Assembly (NCBI RefSeq): GCF_045038035.1
Contig: NZ_CP173427.1
Location: 372,001 to 436,000 of the forward strand
Direction of reading: 5' to 3'
DNA from: Paenibacillus_F chitinolyticus_A
Lineage (GTDB): Bacteria; Bacillota; Bacilli; Paenibacillales; NBRC-103111
DNA length: 64,000 nt
Shown one piece after another: positions 49,488 through 57,531 of this stretch. Both the position numbers and the translations under genes were made by a program. The notes beneath the pieces were generated by a model that was not told the DNA's origin, made no database searches, and saw nothing but the letters and a program-made list of their open reading frames with translations. Position 1 is the first letter of the stretch. Every line of letters starts with the position of its first letter.

Positions 49488-50048
49488 ATGAAAAATGCTT
49501 TTACATCGTGCATTAAAGCTAGGTCATCAAACAACATCACCTTTCGCCGTCCTCAGCAAAAGTTACGGCCTGGCAGGTAAAACATCTGCGCCCCGATTGT
49601 TGAAATTGCAGATTGGAAAGAAAATTGCAAGATTTTCCTCTTAGAGATAATATTATTTAATAATTTCGCCGTTAAGCCCGAGCTCCACCCCCTTGGCCAT
49701 TTATATATGATCTCATTTGATTCCTTATAGTATTGCCAATGAATCATTAAGCAGGTAGCCTCGGGAAACGATATTTCCCAAAGCGATGGTTTGCGAATAA
49801 AGGCCCGAGGGGACAAGACCGCGGGCTTCTAATTAGGCTTTGAAGTTTGTGCTTGGCAATGAACGTTATACGCTCGAAGAAGAGGACAGCAATAAGACAT
49901 CTTCCGGGAACCGCAAAAAGATTTCAATCTGATGGCTTCGCCCTTTTTTTGTAAAGGGCGAAGCCATTAGTCGTTTTTGTGGATAATAGCGAGCTGCTCG
50001 CTATAGGCGGGTTTATGGAAACCAAATTTGGAGGTGACTCTTTGTTCA
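49488..50048. other. Intergenic region between glmS and the MFS gene
   Basis: About 560 AT-rich bases. No supported gene; an 87-codon minus-strand frame (49553-49816) has no ribosome binding site or recognisable content. The only clear element is the hairpin at 49932-49967. Confidence 0.5.
49932..49967 (-). terminator. 15-bp perfect hairpin, probable terminator of the MFS gene
   Basis: ATGGCTTCGCCCTTT and AAAGGGCGAAGCCAT with a 6-base loop. It lies 82 bases beyond the minus-strand MFS stop; T-rich stretches occur a few bases away on both strands, so direction is uncertain. Confidence 0.6.
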
Positions 50049-51452
50049 CTAAGCAACTGATTCGCTATCCATTTTTTCGTCCTTAGCCATGTTAGCTACA
50101 CGCCCAAATTGTACATAATAAAGTGCAGCCATCACAGCGACCAGAACAGCAAGTGCCAGGAAAATGTTGCTATATACGAGAGTAGTGCTATTTTGAGGTA
50201 TCGGATTTAAGCGAACGGTCGATGTTCCGGAATCCAGTACCTTGCCGATAGCAGCTGTTGATGCAGCCGAAGAAATAAAAGTGATCATGGAGAACAATCC
50301 CATTCCTACTCCTATATGCTCTTTTGATAGCGTTCGTGAAACGGTGCTCGACATCGCAATTTGCATGAAAGATTGACCAAGAACACCGAAGATAAGGAAG
50401 ATCGCAATAAAGACTGGCGACATGCCAACAACTGAAGACAAACAGATGAAACCGATAATAAGAAGCGCTGCTGCTGTATACACAAGAATCGGATTTCCCT
50501 TTTCATCAGCTAATTTTCCGCCCCGCCGACCCAAAAACGCGGCCATAAGGGCTGACGGCAACATAACCATTCCGATGAAAACCGGTGACAAATGGTGTAC
50601 AGAAGAAAGCAACTGAGGTGTAATGAATGGAATAGCAAAGCTAATCCCCACCATCACGAAAGTAATAATAAGACCGTATGAAAACGGCTTGTTTCGAAAA
50701 ATAGCCGGGTTTATGAACGGCGCTGATGCATAGCGTATACGTAATAAGAAAAAAGCGAAAGAAATAGTACCCGCCAAGACAAGCCAAATATTTTCGTTTG
50801 TTAATGCCAGTAACAGAATGGCTACTGTGCCCGCCAAAAGTGAACCGCCAATAAAATCCATTTTGCTGACGACTCTCTTTTCGTCATCCAAATACTTCCT
50901 GTATATGGGCAATGTAAGTAGCGATAAAAGTGAAATCACAAATAAAACCCGCCAGTTCCACGTACTGCTCACCACACCAGCAATGATCGGACCGATTGCC
51001 AGACCGATTGCGTACCCGATTGCGACGGTACCCAACGCACGACCGCGCCTTTCGGGTGAAAAGTAACGAACCGGCACGATCATTGCAATCGCCGGAATGA
51101 CCGAAGCACCAGCTGCCTGTACAATTCTCCCCACAATTACCATCCAATATTGAATAGCCACTAAGCCTACAACAGATCCAATTGCAAAAAATAGCAGACC
51201 AAACGTCAACAAATTCTTCAAGCTGTATCTGTCTGTCAATTTTCCGTAAGTTACCGAGCCAATTGCATATACAATCATATAGCTCGTGATGATCCAGCTC
51301 ACTTGCGATGGCGAAAGTTGAAATTGTTTACTGATAGTCGGAAGTACAACATTAAACATGGTTGCATTCATGACGGAGATAATAAGCGTAAAGACAAGAA
51401 TACCAAGTAATAACTCTCCGTTATTCTTTTGAATGCTAGGATTGGTTTGCAT
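50049..51452 (-). CDS. MFS drug efflux transporter, Tet(L)/DHA2-like, 14 membrane segments
   Basis: Proton-coupled exporter in the cytoplasmic membrane. 467 residues from ATG 51452, after AAAGAGG; the frame continues upstream without a site. About 14 hydrophobic segments. Motif A is seen as YGKLTDRYSLKN and antiporter motif C-like glycines in GYAIGLAIGPIIAG; RIVQAAGASVIPAIAMIVPVRYF closely resembles the same part of Tet(L)/Tet(K). Substrate cannot be told. Lower G+C than the core genes. Upstream on the same strand are the zinc-ribbon and PEBP genes, separated by a terminator-like hairpin. Confidence 0.85.
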   Translation of the reverse strand: MQTNPSIQKNNGELLLGILVFTLIISVMNATMFNVVLPTISKQFQLSPSQVSWIITSYMIVYAIGSVTYGKLTDRYSLKNLLTFGLLFFAIGSVVGLVAIQYWMVIVGRIVQAAGASVIPAIAMIVPVRYFSPERRGRALGTVAIGYAIGLAIGPIIAGVVSSTWNWRVLFVISLLSLLTLPIYRKYLDDEKRVVSKMDFIGGSLLAGTVAILLLALTNENIWLVLAGTISFAFFLLRIRYASAPFINPAIFRNKPFSYGLIITFVMVGISFAIPFITPQLLSSVHHLSPVFIGMVMLPSALMAAFLGRRGGKLADEKGNPILVYTAAALLIIGFICLSSVVGMSPVFIAIFLIFGVLGQSFMQIAMSSTVSRTLSKEHIGVGMGLFSMITFISSAASTAAIGKVLDSGTSTVRLNPIPQNSTTLVYSNIFLALAVLVAVMAALYYVQFGRVANMAKDEKMDSESVA

Positions 51453-51553
51453 GTGGCATGCCTCTTTTCTATAGGACAAAACAGCATTGCTGAAGCAACG
51501 CACCTGTATTCCTTTGATAATGAATTTATCACTCAAGTACATCCGTAAAATCT

Positions 51554-51588
51554 AAGCATTACTTTGCCCCAATGACAAAGTAATGCTT
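51554..51588 (-). terminator. 13-bp perfect hairpin upstream of the MFS gene
   Basis: AAGCATTACTTTG and CAAAGTAATGCTT around a 9-base loop. On the minus strand TTTT follows closely, so it may end the PEBP/zinc-ribbon transcript before the MFS gene; it could also regulate the MFS gene. Confidence 0.65.
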
Positions 51589-51605
51589 CAAAAGCCGGTT
51601 GGTGT

Positions 51606-51866
51606 TCAACCCAAAAGCACAGAAAAGCGCTCATAATTGAGGGCTTTTCTGTTTTTCGAGACAATTTTGATTTTGTTTTTGATTTTGCTCCCACAGCCGC
51701 AAATGATCGTATGCTTCAAAACTTTAATTGGCTGCTGGCACATGGGGCATACACTTGGATGATGCAGATCGTTCAGCTTCACCGCTTCTTCCGTACTTGA
51801 CGCTGCTTCGATTGGAGCATTGGACGTTCCTGCCCCGTTGCTGTTTGCGAACAACAACGCATTCAT
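51606..51866 (-). CDS. Small zinc-ribbon protein of unknown function
   Basis: 86 residues from ATG 51866 with AGGAG 8 bases upstream (a GTG at 51887 is in frame before the site). N-terminal half is Ala/Asn/Ser-rich and probably disordered; then CPMC and CGCG form a four-cysteine knuckle likely to hold zinc, followed by a very basic stretch (KIKNKIKIVSKNRK). That combination suggests nucleic-acid or protein binding, but I recognise no family. It starts 33 bases after the PEBP gene, so the two are probably one operon. Confidence 0.6.
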   Translation of the reverse strand: MNALLFANSNGAGTSNAPIEAASSTEEAVKLNDLHHPSVCPMCQQPIKVLKHTIICGCGSKIKNKIKIVSKNRKALNYERFSVLLG

Positions 51867-51899
51867 ACCATCGTCTCCTATGACCACAAGCGACTTGGG

Positions 51900-52427
51900 T
51901 TACTTGATTTCTCCTGTTGCCACGAGAACGGCTCTCCCCAGCGTATGGCTCAGCATGGTAAATCCTAAGAGAGCCGGCGTGGCATTAGGGTCGACGCCGA
52001 TATTCTCGACATCCAGGGAATGAACGACAAAATAATATCGATGAGGCCCGTGTCCCGCTGGAGGCGCCGCACCGATAAAGCGTTCGAGTCGCGCATCGTT
52101 CGGCAGTTGCAAGGCGCCTTGCGGCAAACCGCTGCCATGCTCGTCGCCTGCGCCGGTCGGCAGTTCGGTGACGCTGGCAGGGATGTTGATAACGGCCCAG
52201 TGCCAGAAGCCCGATCCGGTCGGGGCATCCGGGTCATACGCGGTTACGGCGAAACTCTTCGTCCCTTCGGGTGCACCGGACCATTTCAAGTGTGGCGAAA
52301 GATCTTTGCCGCCCTCCACTCCAAATGAGTATTGATGGGGTGGTAGAGGAAGTCCCTCCGTAATGTCGTTACTCGTCACCTGAAAGACAGCGACTTCTGG
52401 CAATTTGGCAAACGGGTTGTTACTCAC
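51900..52427 (-). CDS. YbhB/YbcL family phosphatidylethanolamine-binding-like (PEBP) protein
   Basis: Bacterial member of the PEBP/Raf-kinase-inhibitor-like family; biochemical role in bacteria is not established. 175 residues, no signal peptide. The ligand-pocket motifs are present: SPHLKWSG, AYDPDAPTGSGFWHW and the GPHRYYFVV strand. GTG start at 52427, 8 bases after AAGGAGG. It is divergent from the GntR gene, and its promoter is covered by two copies of a putative operator, so regulation by that GntR protein is likely. Confidence 0.88.
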   Translation of the reverse strand: MSNNPFAKLPEVAVFQVTSNDITEGLPLPPHQYSFGVEGGKDLSPHLKWSGAPEGTKSFAVTAYDPDAPTGSGFWHWAVINIPASVTELPTGAGDEHGSGLPQGALQLPNDARLERFIGAAPPAGHGPHRYYFVVHSLDVENIGVDPNATPALLGFTMLSHTLGRAVLVATGEIK

Positions 52428-52452
52428 TGTAAATTACCTCCTTTTCATGAAC

Positions 52453-52487
52453 ACAAATTCGATTATAGTATTAAGAATCGATTTTGT
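52453..52487. promoter_or_regulatory. Operator pair: inverted ACAAA-N-TCGATT repeats over the PEBP promoter
   Basis: ACAAATTCGATTATA (52453-52467, plus) and ACAAAATCGATTCTT (52473-52487, minus) are inverted copies with a 5-base gap, overlapping the PEBP promoter. Size and symmetry suit a GntR/FCD dimer pair. Confidence 0.65.
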
Positions 52488-52490
52488 AAA
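52462..52490 (-). promoter_or_regulatory. SigA-type promoter of the PEBP gene
   Basis: Minus strand TTTACA (52485-52490), 17-base spacer, TATAAT (52462-52467). Confidence 0.75.
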
Positions 52491-52510
52491 TAAAAAACGT
52501 TTTATGTTTT

Positions 52511-52525
52511 TATAATCGAGTTTGT
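52511..52525 (-). promoter_or_regulatory. Third operator copy, near the gntR promoter
   Basis: ACAAACTCGATTATA on the minus strand, same 15-base motif as the pair over the PEBP promoter; it lies 20 bases upstream of the gntR -35 box. Confidence 0.55.
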
Positions 52526-52544
52526 TCTTTGTTTTTTATTGATT

Positions 52545-52573
52545 TTGGTGTAAACTATTTAAACGAGTATAAT
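52545..52573 (+). promoter_or_regulatory. SigA-type promoter of the GntR-family gene
   Basis: TTGGTG (52545-52550), 17-base spacer, TATAAT (52568-52573). Transcription would begin near 52580, which rules out the ATG at 52578 as start codon. Confidence 0.6.
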
Positions 52574-52604
52574 CCCGATGTGTTTGAAGGATGGTGTCAG
52601 CTTC

Positions 52605-53270
52605 ATGGCCAAAAGAAACGGTTCATCCACTTTAAGCGAAAATGTCACGAAGAAACTGCAGTCTGATATTCTGGCCGGACAATATGAACCAGGCTCTCCA
52701 TTAACCGTATCGGAATTAGCGAAGGGTTTCGATGTCTCGGTTGCCGTCGTTCGAGAAGCACTGACCCGGTTGGCGACCCAAGGACTTGTCTTGCAAAACC
52801 CGAATCACGGATTTTCAGTGAAGTCGGTGTCGGAAGAAGAACTGAATAGCATCATAGAAGCGCGGTTGCTCAATGAATCGGAAGCATTACGCCTGTCCAT
52901 CACCCACGGTGATCTCACATGGGAATCCAATGTAATAGCCGTTCACCACAAATTATCGCAAACGGCCGAGTACGAGGAAGTGAATCAAAAGCTTATCGTT
53001 CGCGAAGAGTGGTCCGACATCCACCGACAATTTCATTACGAACTTATCGCCGCATGTCCAAATCCGATTCTCCTGGGATTCTGCGGACGTCTTTGGGATT
53101 TGAGCGAATTTTATCGACATTGGTCGTTCCAGCATCAGCCAAATCGCGATGGCCGCGCCGAACATAAGGCATTAACAGATGCCGTTCTTAGCCGTGACAG
53201 CGAGCATGCCGTCGAGATCTTTAGAGCGCACATCCAACTCACTGTGGATAACCTGTTTGACCAAAGATAA
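52605..53270 (+). CDS. GntR family transcriptional regulator, FadR/FCD subfamily
   Basis: DNA-binding regulator. 221 residues from ATG 52605. N-terminal winged helix (LQSDILAGQYEPGSPLTVSEL, then VSVAVVREALTRLATQGL) and an all-helical FCD ligand domain with likely metal-binding residues (D and H in WSDIHRQFHYELI, later RAEHKAL and FRAHI). Divergent from the PEBP gene. It probably represses that gene and itself through the three ACAAA-N-TCGATT copies. The ligand, usually a small organic acid in this subfamily, is unknown. Confidence 0.88.
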   Translation: MAKRNGSSTLSENVTKKLQSDILAGQYEPGSPLTVSELAKGFDVSVAVVREALTRLATQGLVLQNPNHGFSVKSVSEEELNSIIEARLLNESEALRLSITHGDLTWESNVIAVHHKLSQTAEYEEVNQKLIVREEWSDIHRQFHYELIAACPNPILLGFCGRLWDLSEFYRHWSFQHQPNRDGRAEHKALTDAVLSRDSEHAVEIFRAHIQLTVDNLFDQR

Positions 53271-53319
53271 GAGGAGTATGCTTGCAAACCGCAGCTTTTA
53301 CCTTTACCCAAGTCCGTTG

Positions 53320-53420
53320 TAGATAAGTAGCGATATAATCCGGTAGTTGGCTGCCCATTATTTGAGCAACTGACCTCTAACACCACCATACATACCGTTC
53401 GGTAATACGGCGGTTTCTAA
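53320..53420 (-). mobile_element. Remnant of a group II intron 3' end (domain V-like)
   Basis: On the minus strand, 53382-53415 forms a 34-base domain V-like hairpin (ACCGCCGTA with TATGGTGGT outside, TACCG with CGGTA inside), followed by GTGTTAGAGGTCAGT and a domain VI-like GTTGCTCAAATAATGGGCAGC. This is the layout of the 3' ends of bacterial group II introns carrying ltrA-type maturases. No maturase gene is left. Confidence 0.4.
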
Positions 53421-53764
53421 GCTTATGTCGTGACTTGTCGGTAATAATCTGAAAAAATAGGAATGCTTGATCTTTGAGGATATTATTTCTGAGGTACTTG
53501 GGTAGGATGGGGCTATTGGAGATTTGCCAGTAGCTTTTTCTCATGTTCGCTTATTCCTATTTCAAGCGGCTGCCTGTGTTCATTTAACGGGCAGTTTAGG
53601 TTAAACAGTTTTATCCCACCGAGTTGAAATATAAGAGGCCGGGAGGCGCGGGTTTGCTCGTGTAGCCGATTCCCGGTCCATGTACCTAAAAAAAGCAAGA
53701 TCGGGGAGTGTCCTTATCCGGAAAGCGGTAGGTACGAGATTAGGTGCGTATTGTACAATTCCAT
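53421..53764. other. Region without recognisable genes
   Basis: About 340 bases between the intron-like remnant and the next terminator. Two short minus-strand open frames (53513-53698, 53601-53828) have no ribosome binding site or known content. Possibly further debris of the same insertion. Confidence 0.4.
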
Positions 53765-53793
53765 AAAAAAAGGACCCGATTTTGATCGGGTCC
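53765..53793 (-). terminator. Terminator of the small secreted protein gene
   Basis: Minus strand GGACCCGAT-CAAA-ATCGGGTCC followed by seven T. Confidence 0.9.
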
Positions 53794-53843
53794 CAGATTG
53801 CAGCGTCAAGTTTATGCCATGTGTTCACTTGAACGCACTTTTG

Positions 53844-54356
53844 TTACGGAATGTACTGCTGAACGATTTTCACGACCTTATGGTCTTTGATCGTTAAATG
53901 GAACGGGAATGTGCTCACATCGAGCAGATTATTGTTATGATAAATGGCTAGGAACTTGGTCAGCGACACTTCTTCGTTCCACTTGACGTCCACGCCTTCG
54001 TAAGTGCCGTCATGATCGTAAAGCTGCATCAGGACCTGGGCGTTCGGATCGATTTCGAAGCTTTCGAGCTTCTCCTGATCGTTAACGATATAGTAGCCGT
54101 CGGGAGCGTGCGTCATATCGCCGATATCCGTTTCATGTTCAAGGAACTTTTGATCGGCTTCTGCGCCTTCGTACCACTCGATTTGGTCTCCTTGCAGATA
54201 GAGAGAGCCGTTTTTATTTTCAAGGGAAGAAATCATAACGGTTACGGTGTCCTCGCTGCGGGGAACGGGGGTATATTCGGAATCGACTGCATTGGCGGAA
54301 GTGACGAAAGCCAGCATAGATATCATCAGAGTAGTGAAAAAGACCATCTTTTTCAT
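53844..54356 (-). CDS. Secreted protein of unknown function
   Basis: 170 residues from ATG 54356 (AAAGGGG 9 bases upstream; the longer frame to 54485 has no site). N-terminal signal peptide with cleavage expected after ANA near residue 23. The mature part is acidic and beta-rich, with repeated short strands (IEWYEGAEADQKFLEHE, DGYYIVNDQEKL, VLMQLYDHDGTYEGV). No cysteine or catalytic motif is obvious, and I recognise no family. Followed by a strong terminator, so it is the last gene of its unit. Confidence 0.75.
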   Translation of the reverse strand: MKKMVFFTTLMISMLAFVTSANAVDSEYTPVPRSEDTVTVMISSLENKNGSLYLQGDQIEWYEGAEADQKFLEHETDIGDMTHAPDGYYIVNDQEKLESFEIDPNAQVLMQLYDHDGTYEGVDVKWNEEVSLTKFLAIYHNNNLLDVSTFPFHLTIKDHKVVKIVQQYIP

Positions 54357-54492
54357 GTGTGTAAACCCCTTTGCGGAAAAATGATTAGGATGCCTTACAG
54401 ATTCTTTACCCGGCTGGGCCGGTTTAAAACGCTCTGTCGGGCTTGTTACTCTCATCATAAACCAAATCGCGCATGGAATGGTCACAATGTAG

Positions 54493-55236
54493 TTACAAAC
54501 GGTCCGTAATCAGATAACCTTCTTCCGGTTCAAATTCAACAAAACCGGCCATGTGGCGGGCTTGATACGTTAAGGGGCTGCTGCCGCCTGCCAGAAGGAT
54601 GTTCAGCGTATCCCGTGTGCCTTCCGAAGGCAGGTAAAAAGCTTTCCTGGTAGAAAAAACCTCGCCAAGGGTCGTGTAAATGGCGCTGATCTGGTGGTCG
54701 TGCATGCTTTTGCCGAACAGATTCATGAGTATGGCACCGTCCGGATTCAGCTTGCTGCGGCTGAGCTCGAAGAATTGGCGGGAGACGAGGTGCCGGGGGG
54801 TCCCTTTCTCGGTAAAGGCATCCAGGATCACGTAATCGTACGCCTCCGGCGGCTCCTGATCCAGAATCTCACGCCCGTCGCCGAGAAGGATATTTTCCCG
54901 CTCACAGCCGAAATAGGTTCTGCTCAGTTCCAGGACTTTAGGATCGTATTCCGCAATGGTGAACCGTTTCTGCGGATAGTGCCCCGCCAGAGTCCCGATT
55001 CCGTGGCCGATCATAAACACGTTTTCGAAAGCGGGCCGGTTCATCTCCATGAGATGGATAATCGCTCTTGGATATTCGAATAGGATGCGCCCGGGATTGT
55101 TCAGATCAAGCGCTCCTTGTATGGCCTCATTCGCGAATTGGAGGACGCGGAAGCGGCCTTTCTCGCCGTACAATTCGTTCGTGTCGTAAACCCGGATCAC
55201 ATGGCCGGGTCCCGTTTCTTCAAAAAGCAGCTGCAA
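54493..55236 (-). CDS. Spermidine-synthase-like SAM-dependent methyltransferase-fold protein
   Basis: 247 residues with the Rossmann fold of the spermidine synthase family: GHGIGTLAGHYP (nucleoside-binding loop), AEYDPKVLELSRTYFG and LGDGREILDQ, then DYVILDAF. It lacks the N-terminal beta domain of true SpeE, and no speD/speE partner is near, so polyamine synthesis is not proven; an orphan methyltransferase or aminopropyltransferase is possible. TTG start at 55236, 10 bases after AAGGAG. Confidence 0.75.
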   Translation of the reverse strand: MQLLFEETGPGHVIRVYDTNELYGEKGRFRVLQFANEAIQGALDLNNPGRILFEYPRAIIHLMEMNRPAFENVFMIGHGIGTLAGHYPQKRFTIAEYDPKVLELSRTYFGCERENILLGDGREILDQEPPEAYDYVILDAFTEKGTPRHLVSRQFFELSRSKLNPDGAILMNLFGKSMHDHQISAIYTTLGEVFSTRKAFYLPSEGTRDTLNILLAGGSSPLTYQARHMAGFVEFEPEEGYLITDRL

Positions 55237-55395
55237 AATGTCCGTTCTCCTTTGCGGTGCGCTCGAAGCGCTGGAAATGTCATAACCAGTATACCATTCC
55301 GGCAGGCTTCTCAGGTTTGGCTGGGGGCGATGCCTCTCGCTTCCACGAGATGGAAGACGAGAAAGATTGGCCGGGGCGGAGGCCTCGCAACCGGA

Positions 55396-55428
55396 ACAAA
55401 GCCGCGGGCAGAAGATCCGCGGCTTTGT
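55396..55428. terminator. Terminator beyond the metallophosphoesterase gene
   Basis: ACAAAGCCGCGG pairs with CCGCGGCTTTGT (12 bases). The T-run is better on the plus strand, but the position right after the minus-strand stop suggests use for that gene. Confidence 0.6.
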
Positions 55429-55431
55429 CTT

Positions 55432-56436
55432 TTAATCTTCTACGATGCGGGGAAGGGTAAACTGGGCTTCCGGAATCCAGCGCTGCCGGTAAAAGTCGCG
55501 TCCTTTGATGCTGACTTTGTCCTTGTATACTTCGACATACAGGCCCTCGCTTTCGTCCGGACCCGTAAGCATTTCGCCTCCGTTTCCGTTGTCTGTCCAA
55601 GGCTGGATGACGGAGGACGAATTCACCATCGTAAACTTGTCTTGGACGAGGGTGCCCGGCAGCTTAAGCTCCCAGTGGGTATGACCCGAGAAGAAGATCG
55701 CCTGGGGATAGGCCGAGAGGATTTTTCTCAGTTCCTCGTGCTGAACGACGGCCCGGTTATTGACGCAGCAGAAGCTCGTGCCGGATACGGTGCCGGGAAG
55801 CGGCTGATGCAGGAAGACGAAGACGGGCTTGCCGCTCGCGGCTCCTTTCCGCAGGGAAGCTTTGAGGAATTCAAGCTGCTCCCCCGAAAGCCAGGCATCC
55901 TCCAAGTTGCTCGGATCCGACTGACGGTATTGTTCCGAGCCCAGGAAGATGAAGCGGAAGCCGTTCACCACCTGATCGCCGTAAACTTTTTTCTTGCCGG
56001 AGAGCTGAAGAAATCGTCCGATAGACGCTTGCTCCGTCTCGCCGTTCGGAAAAGCGTCCGCATTCCAGGAGCCGCCGCCATCGATCCAGGCTTTGTAGTA
56101 TTCATGGTTGCCCATCGTGTAAAACACTTTGCGCGGATGCGGGTTCCGCTCCATCAGCTCGCTCAGCTTAGCGTAGTCCGCCGGCATGCCGTTCGTGAGA
56201 TCGCCGTTGATGACAAGCGCGTCCGCGTTGGGGTCCAGCGTATGGAGATCGCTCAGGGCCGCTTTGAGCTTTTGATGCGATTGCGGGACCCATGACTGGA
56301 TGTGAATATCGCTGAGGACGGGAAAAGCGAGAAGCGGCTTCTCTTTCCCGGGTTTGGCGCCGACGGCGGAAGGAATCACGGCGGCTGCCAGAAGCGATAA
56401 AGACAGGGCTGCCGAGAGGAACGTTTTTCGTAACAT
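55432..56436 (-). CDS. Secreted calcineurin-like metallophosphoesterase
   Basis: 334 residues from ATG 56436 (GAGGAGG 5 bases upstream). Signal peptide (residues 1-27, ending AVGA). The five metallophosphoesterase motifs are present: SDIHI, NGDLTN, GNHEYY, FLHQP and GHTHWE, so the two-metal site is complete. Substrate (nucleotide, phospholipid or phosphodiester) cannot be told. It is exported, so likely involved in phosphate scavenging or wall metabolism. Neighbours give no further clue. Confidence 0.88.
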   Translation of the reverse strand: MLRKTFLSAALSLSLLAAAVIPSAVGAKPGKEKPLLAFPVLSDIHIQSWVPQSHQKLKAALSDLHTLDPNADALVINGDLTNGMPADYAKLSELMERNPHPRKVFYTMGNHEYYKAWIDGGGSWNADAFPNGETEQASIGRFLQLSGKKKVYGDQVVNGFRFIFLGSEQYRQSDPSNLEDAWLSGEQLEFLKASLRKGAASGKPVFVFLHQPLPGTVSGTSFCCVNNRAVVQHEELRKILSAYPQAIFFSGHTHWELKLPGTLVQDKFTMVNSSSVIQPWTDNGNGGEMLTGPDESEGLYVEVYKDKVSIKGRDFYRQRWIPEAQFTLPRIVED

Positions 56437-56562
56437 AGAGCCTCCTCGTTCATCGATTTTATTTACATTTCTTACCATACCTATTATTTGTCAGAGGGAG
56501 ACCGTTGTTGTGTATAGGTTTTATGAATGAGGCTAGGTATTTTACTTAATTTTTAAAAAAAG

Positions 56563-56592
56563 TTTACAGCAGCCGCGGCGATCCGATATCCT
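56563..56592 (+). promoter_or_regulatory. Possible promoter of the LysE-family gene
   Basis: TTTACA (56563-56568), 18-base gap, TATCCT (56587-56592). Weak match. Confidence 0.35.
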
Positions 56593-56622
56593 GAATGAGA
56601 CTACATATAGAGAGGTGACCCC

Positions 56623-57252
56623 ATGACTGGCATTATCAACTACCCCGTATTTCTGATGACGGGCATTCTGCTGAATTTGATTCCCGGGGCGGACACGATG
56701 TATATCATCGGCAGAAGTGTGGCTCAAGGAAGAAAAGCGGGAATTTACTCCGTGCTCGGCATTATTACGGGCTCGCTTGTGCATACGCTACTCGTCGCGT
56801 TCGGGTTGTCGCTGGTGCTTACAAAATCGCTCGTCTTGTTTAACGCGATCAAAATAGCGGGTGTCCTTTACCTCGTGTACCTTGGCGTACGGATGCTGCT
56901 GGATAAATCGGGATTGACTCCCGCGGCGGCACAGGCTCAGCTCAACTTGAAAAAGGTTTTCGTGCAGGGTATGCTGACAAGTTTGACGAATCCTAAAGTC
57001 GCTTTATTTTTCGTGGCGTTTCTGCCGCAGTTTATCGACTCAAACGCGTCCGGCCCCCTTCCTTTTCTCATTCTGGGGCTAACCTTTTCGCTTACGGGAC
57101 TGGTCTGGTGTCTCGGAATCGCTTTTTTTGCTTCGGTTTTTACTCAGAAACTGAGAGAGAACGAACGGATCGGGAATCTGTTGAACAAAATCACCGGTGT
57201 AATTTTTATCGGAATGGGTCTGAAGCTGCTTCAAACTAAAGCTCCACAATAA
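56623..57252 (+). CDS. LysE/RhtB family amino-acid exporter
   Basis: 209 residues, six hydrophobic segments. The family motif NLIPGADTMYIIGRSVAQGRKAG is at the N-terminus, and TNPKVALFFVAFLPQFI in the middle is highly typical. Probably exports amino acids or small derivatives such as homoserine lactones; substrate unknown. GAGAGGTG site before ATG 56623. A terminator follows at 57394. Confidence 0.9.
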   Translation: MTGIINYPVFLMTGILLNLIPGADTMYIIGRSVAQGRKAGIYSVLGIITGSLVHTLLVAFGLSLVLTKSLVLFNAIKIAGVLYLVYLGVRMLLDKSGLTPAAAQAQLNLKKVFVQGMLTSLTNPKVALFFVAFLPQFIDSNASGPLPFLILGLTFSLTGLVWCLGIAFFASVFTQKLRENERIGNLLNKITGVIFIGMGLKLLQTKAPQ

Positions 57253-57393
57253 GCGCGAGCAGGACCACGTCGATTGGCGATTTTCCGGTAAACGCAGAAC
57301 AAGCAGCAAACGTAAGGGGCCTTTGGCACAAAGGACAGCGGATTCAACCGGAAACGGAGACAGGCCGGAGCGGCTTGTCCATATGTAAATGCA

Positions 57394-57427
57394 GGCGGGA
57401 GAGGGGACCCTTTCCCGTCTTTGTTTT
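57394..57427 (+). terminator. Terminator downstream of the LysE-family gene
   Basis: GGCGGGA and TCCCGTC with GAGGGGACCCTT between, then TTTGTTTT. Confidence 0.65.
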
Positions 57428-57505
57428 GCCCGGGGAGCTCATATCAGACAAGATAGTCCACCTTTTTGACAATCTTTGGGGTCGTTTTGCGGCTTGTCCA
57501 TTCTT

Positions 57506-57531
57506 TATAATACAATTTGTAAGCGATTTCA
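57506..57531 (+). promoter_or_regulatory. -10 box and cre (CcpA) site of the beta-amylase gene
   Basis: TATAAT at 57506-57511 without a consensus -35 (TCGTTT region). TGTAAGCGATTTCA at 57518-57531 matches every position of the B. subtilis cre consensus TGWAANCGNTNWCA and overlaps the expected transcription start, where CcpA binding represses. Carbon catabolite repression of starch degradation is therefore expected. Confidence 0.7.

Noticed and set aside
49553..49816. 87-codon minus-strand frame between glmS and the MFS gene
   Set aside because: No ribosome binding site, no recognisable domain, AT-rich random-looking composition.
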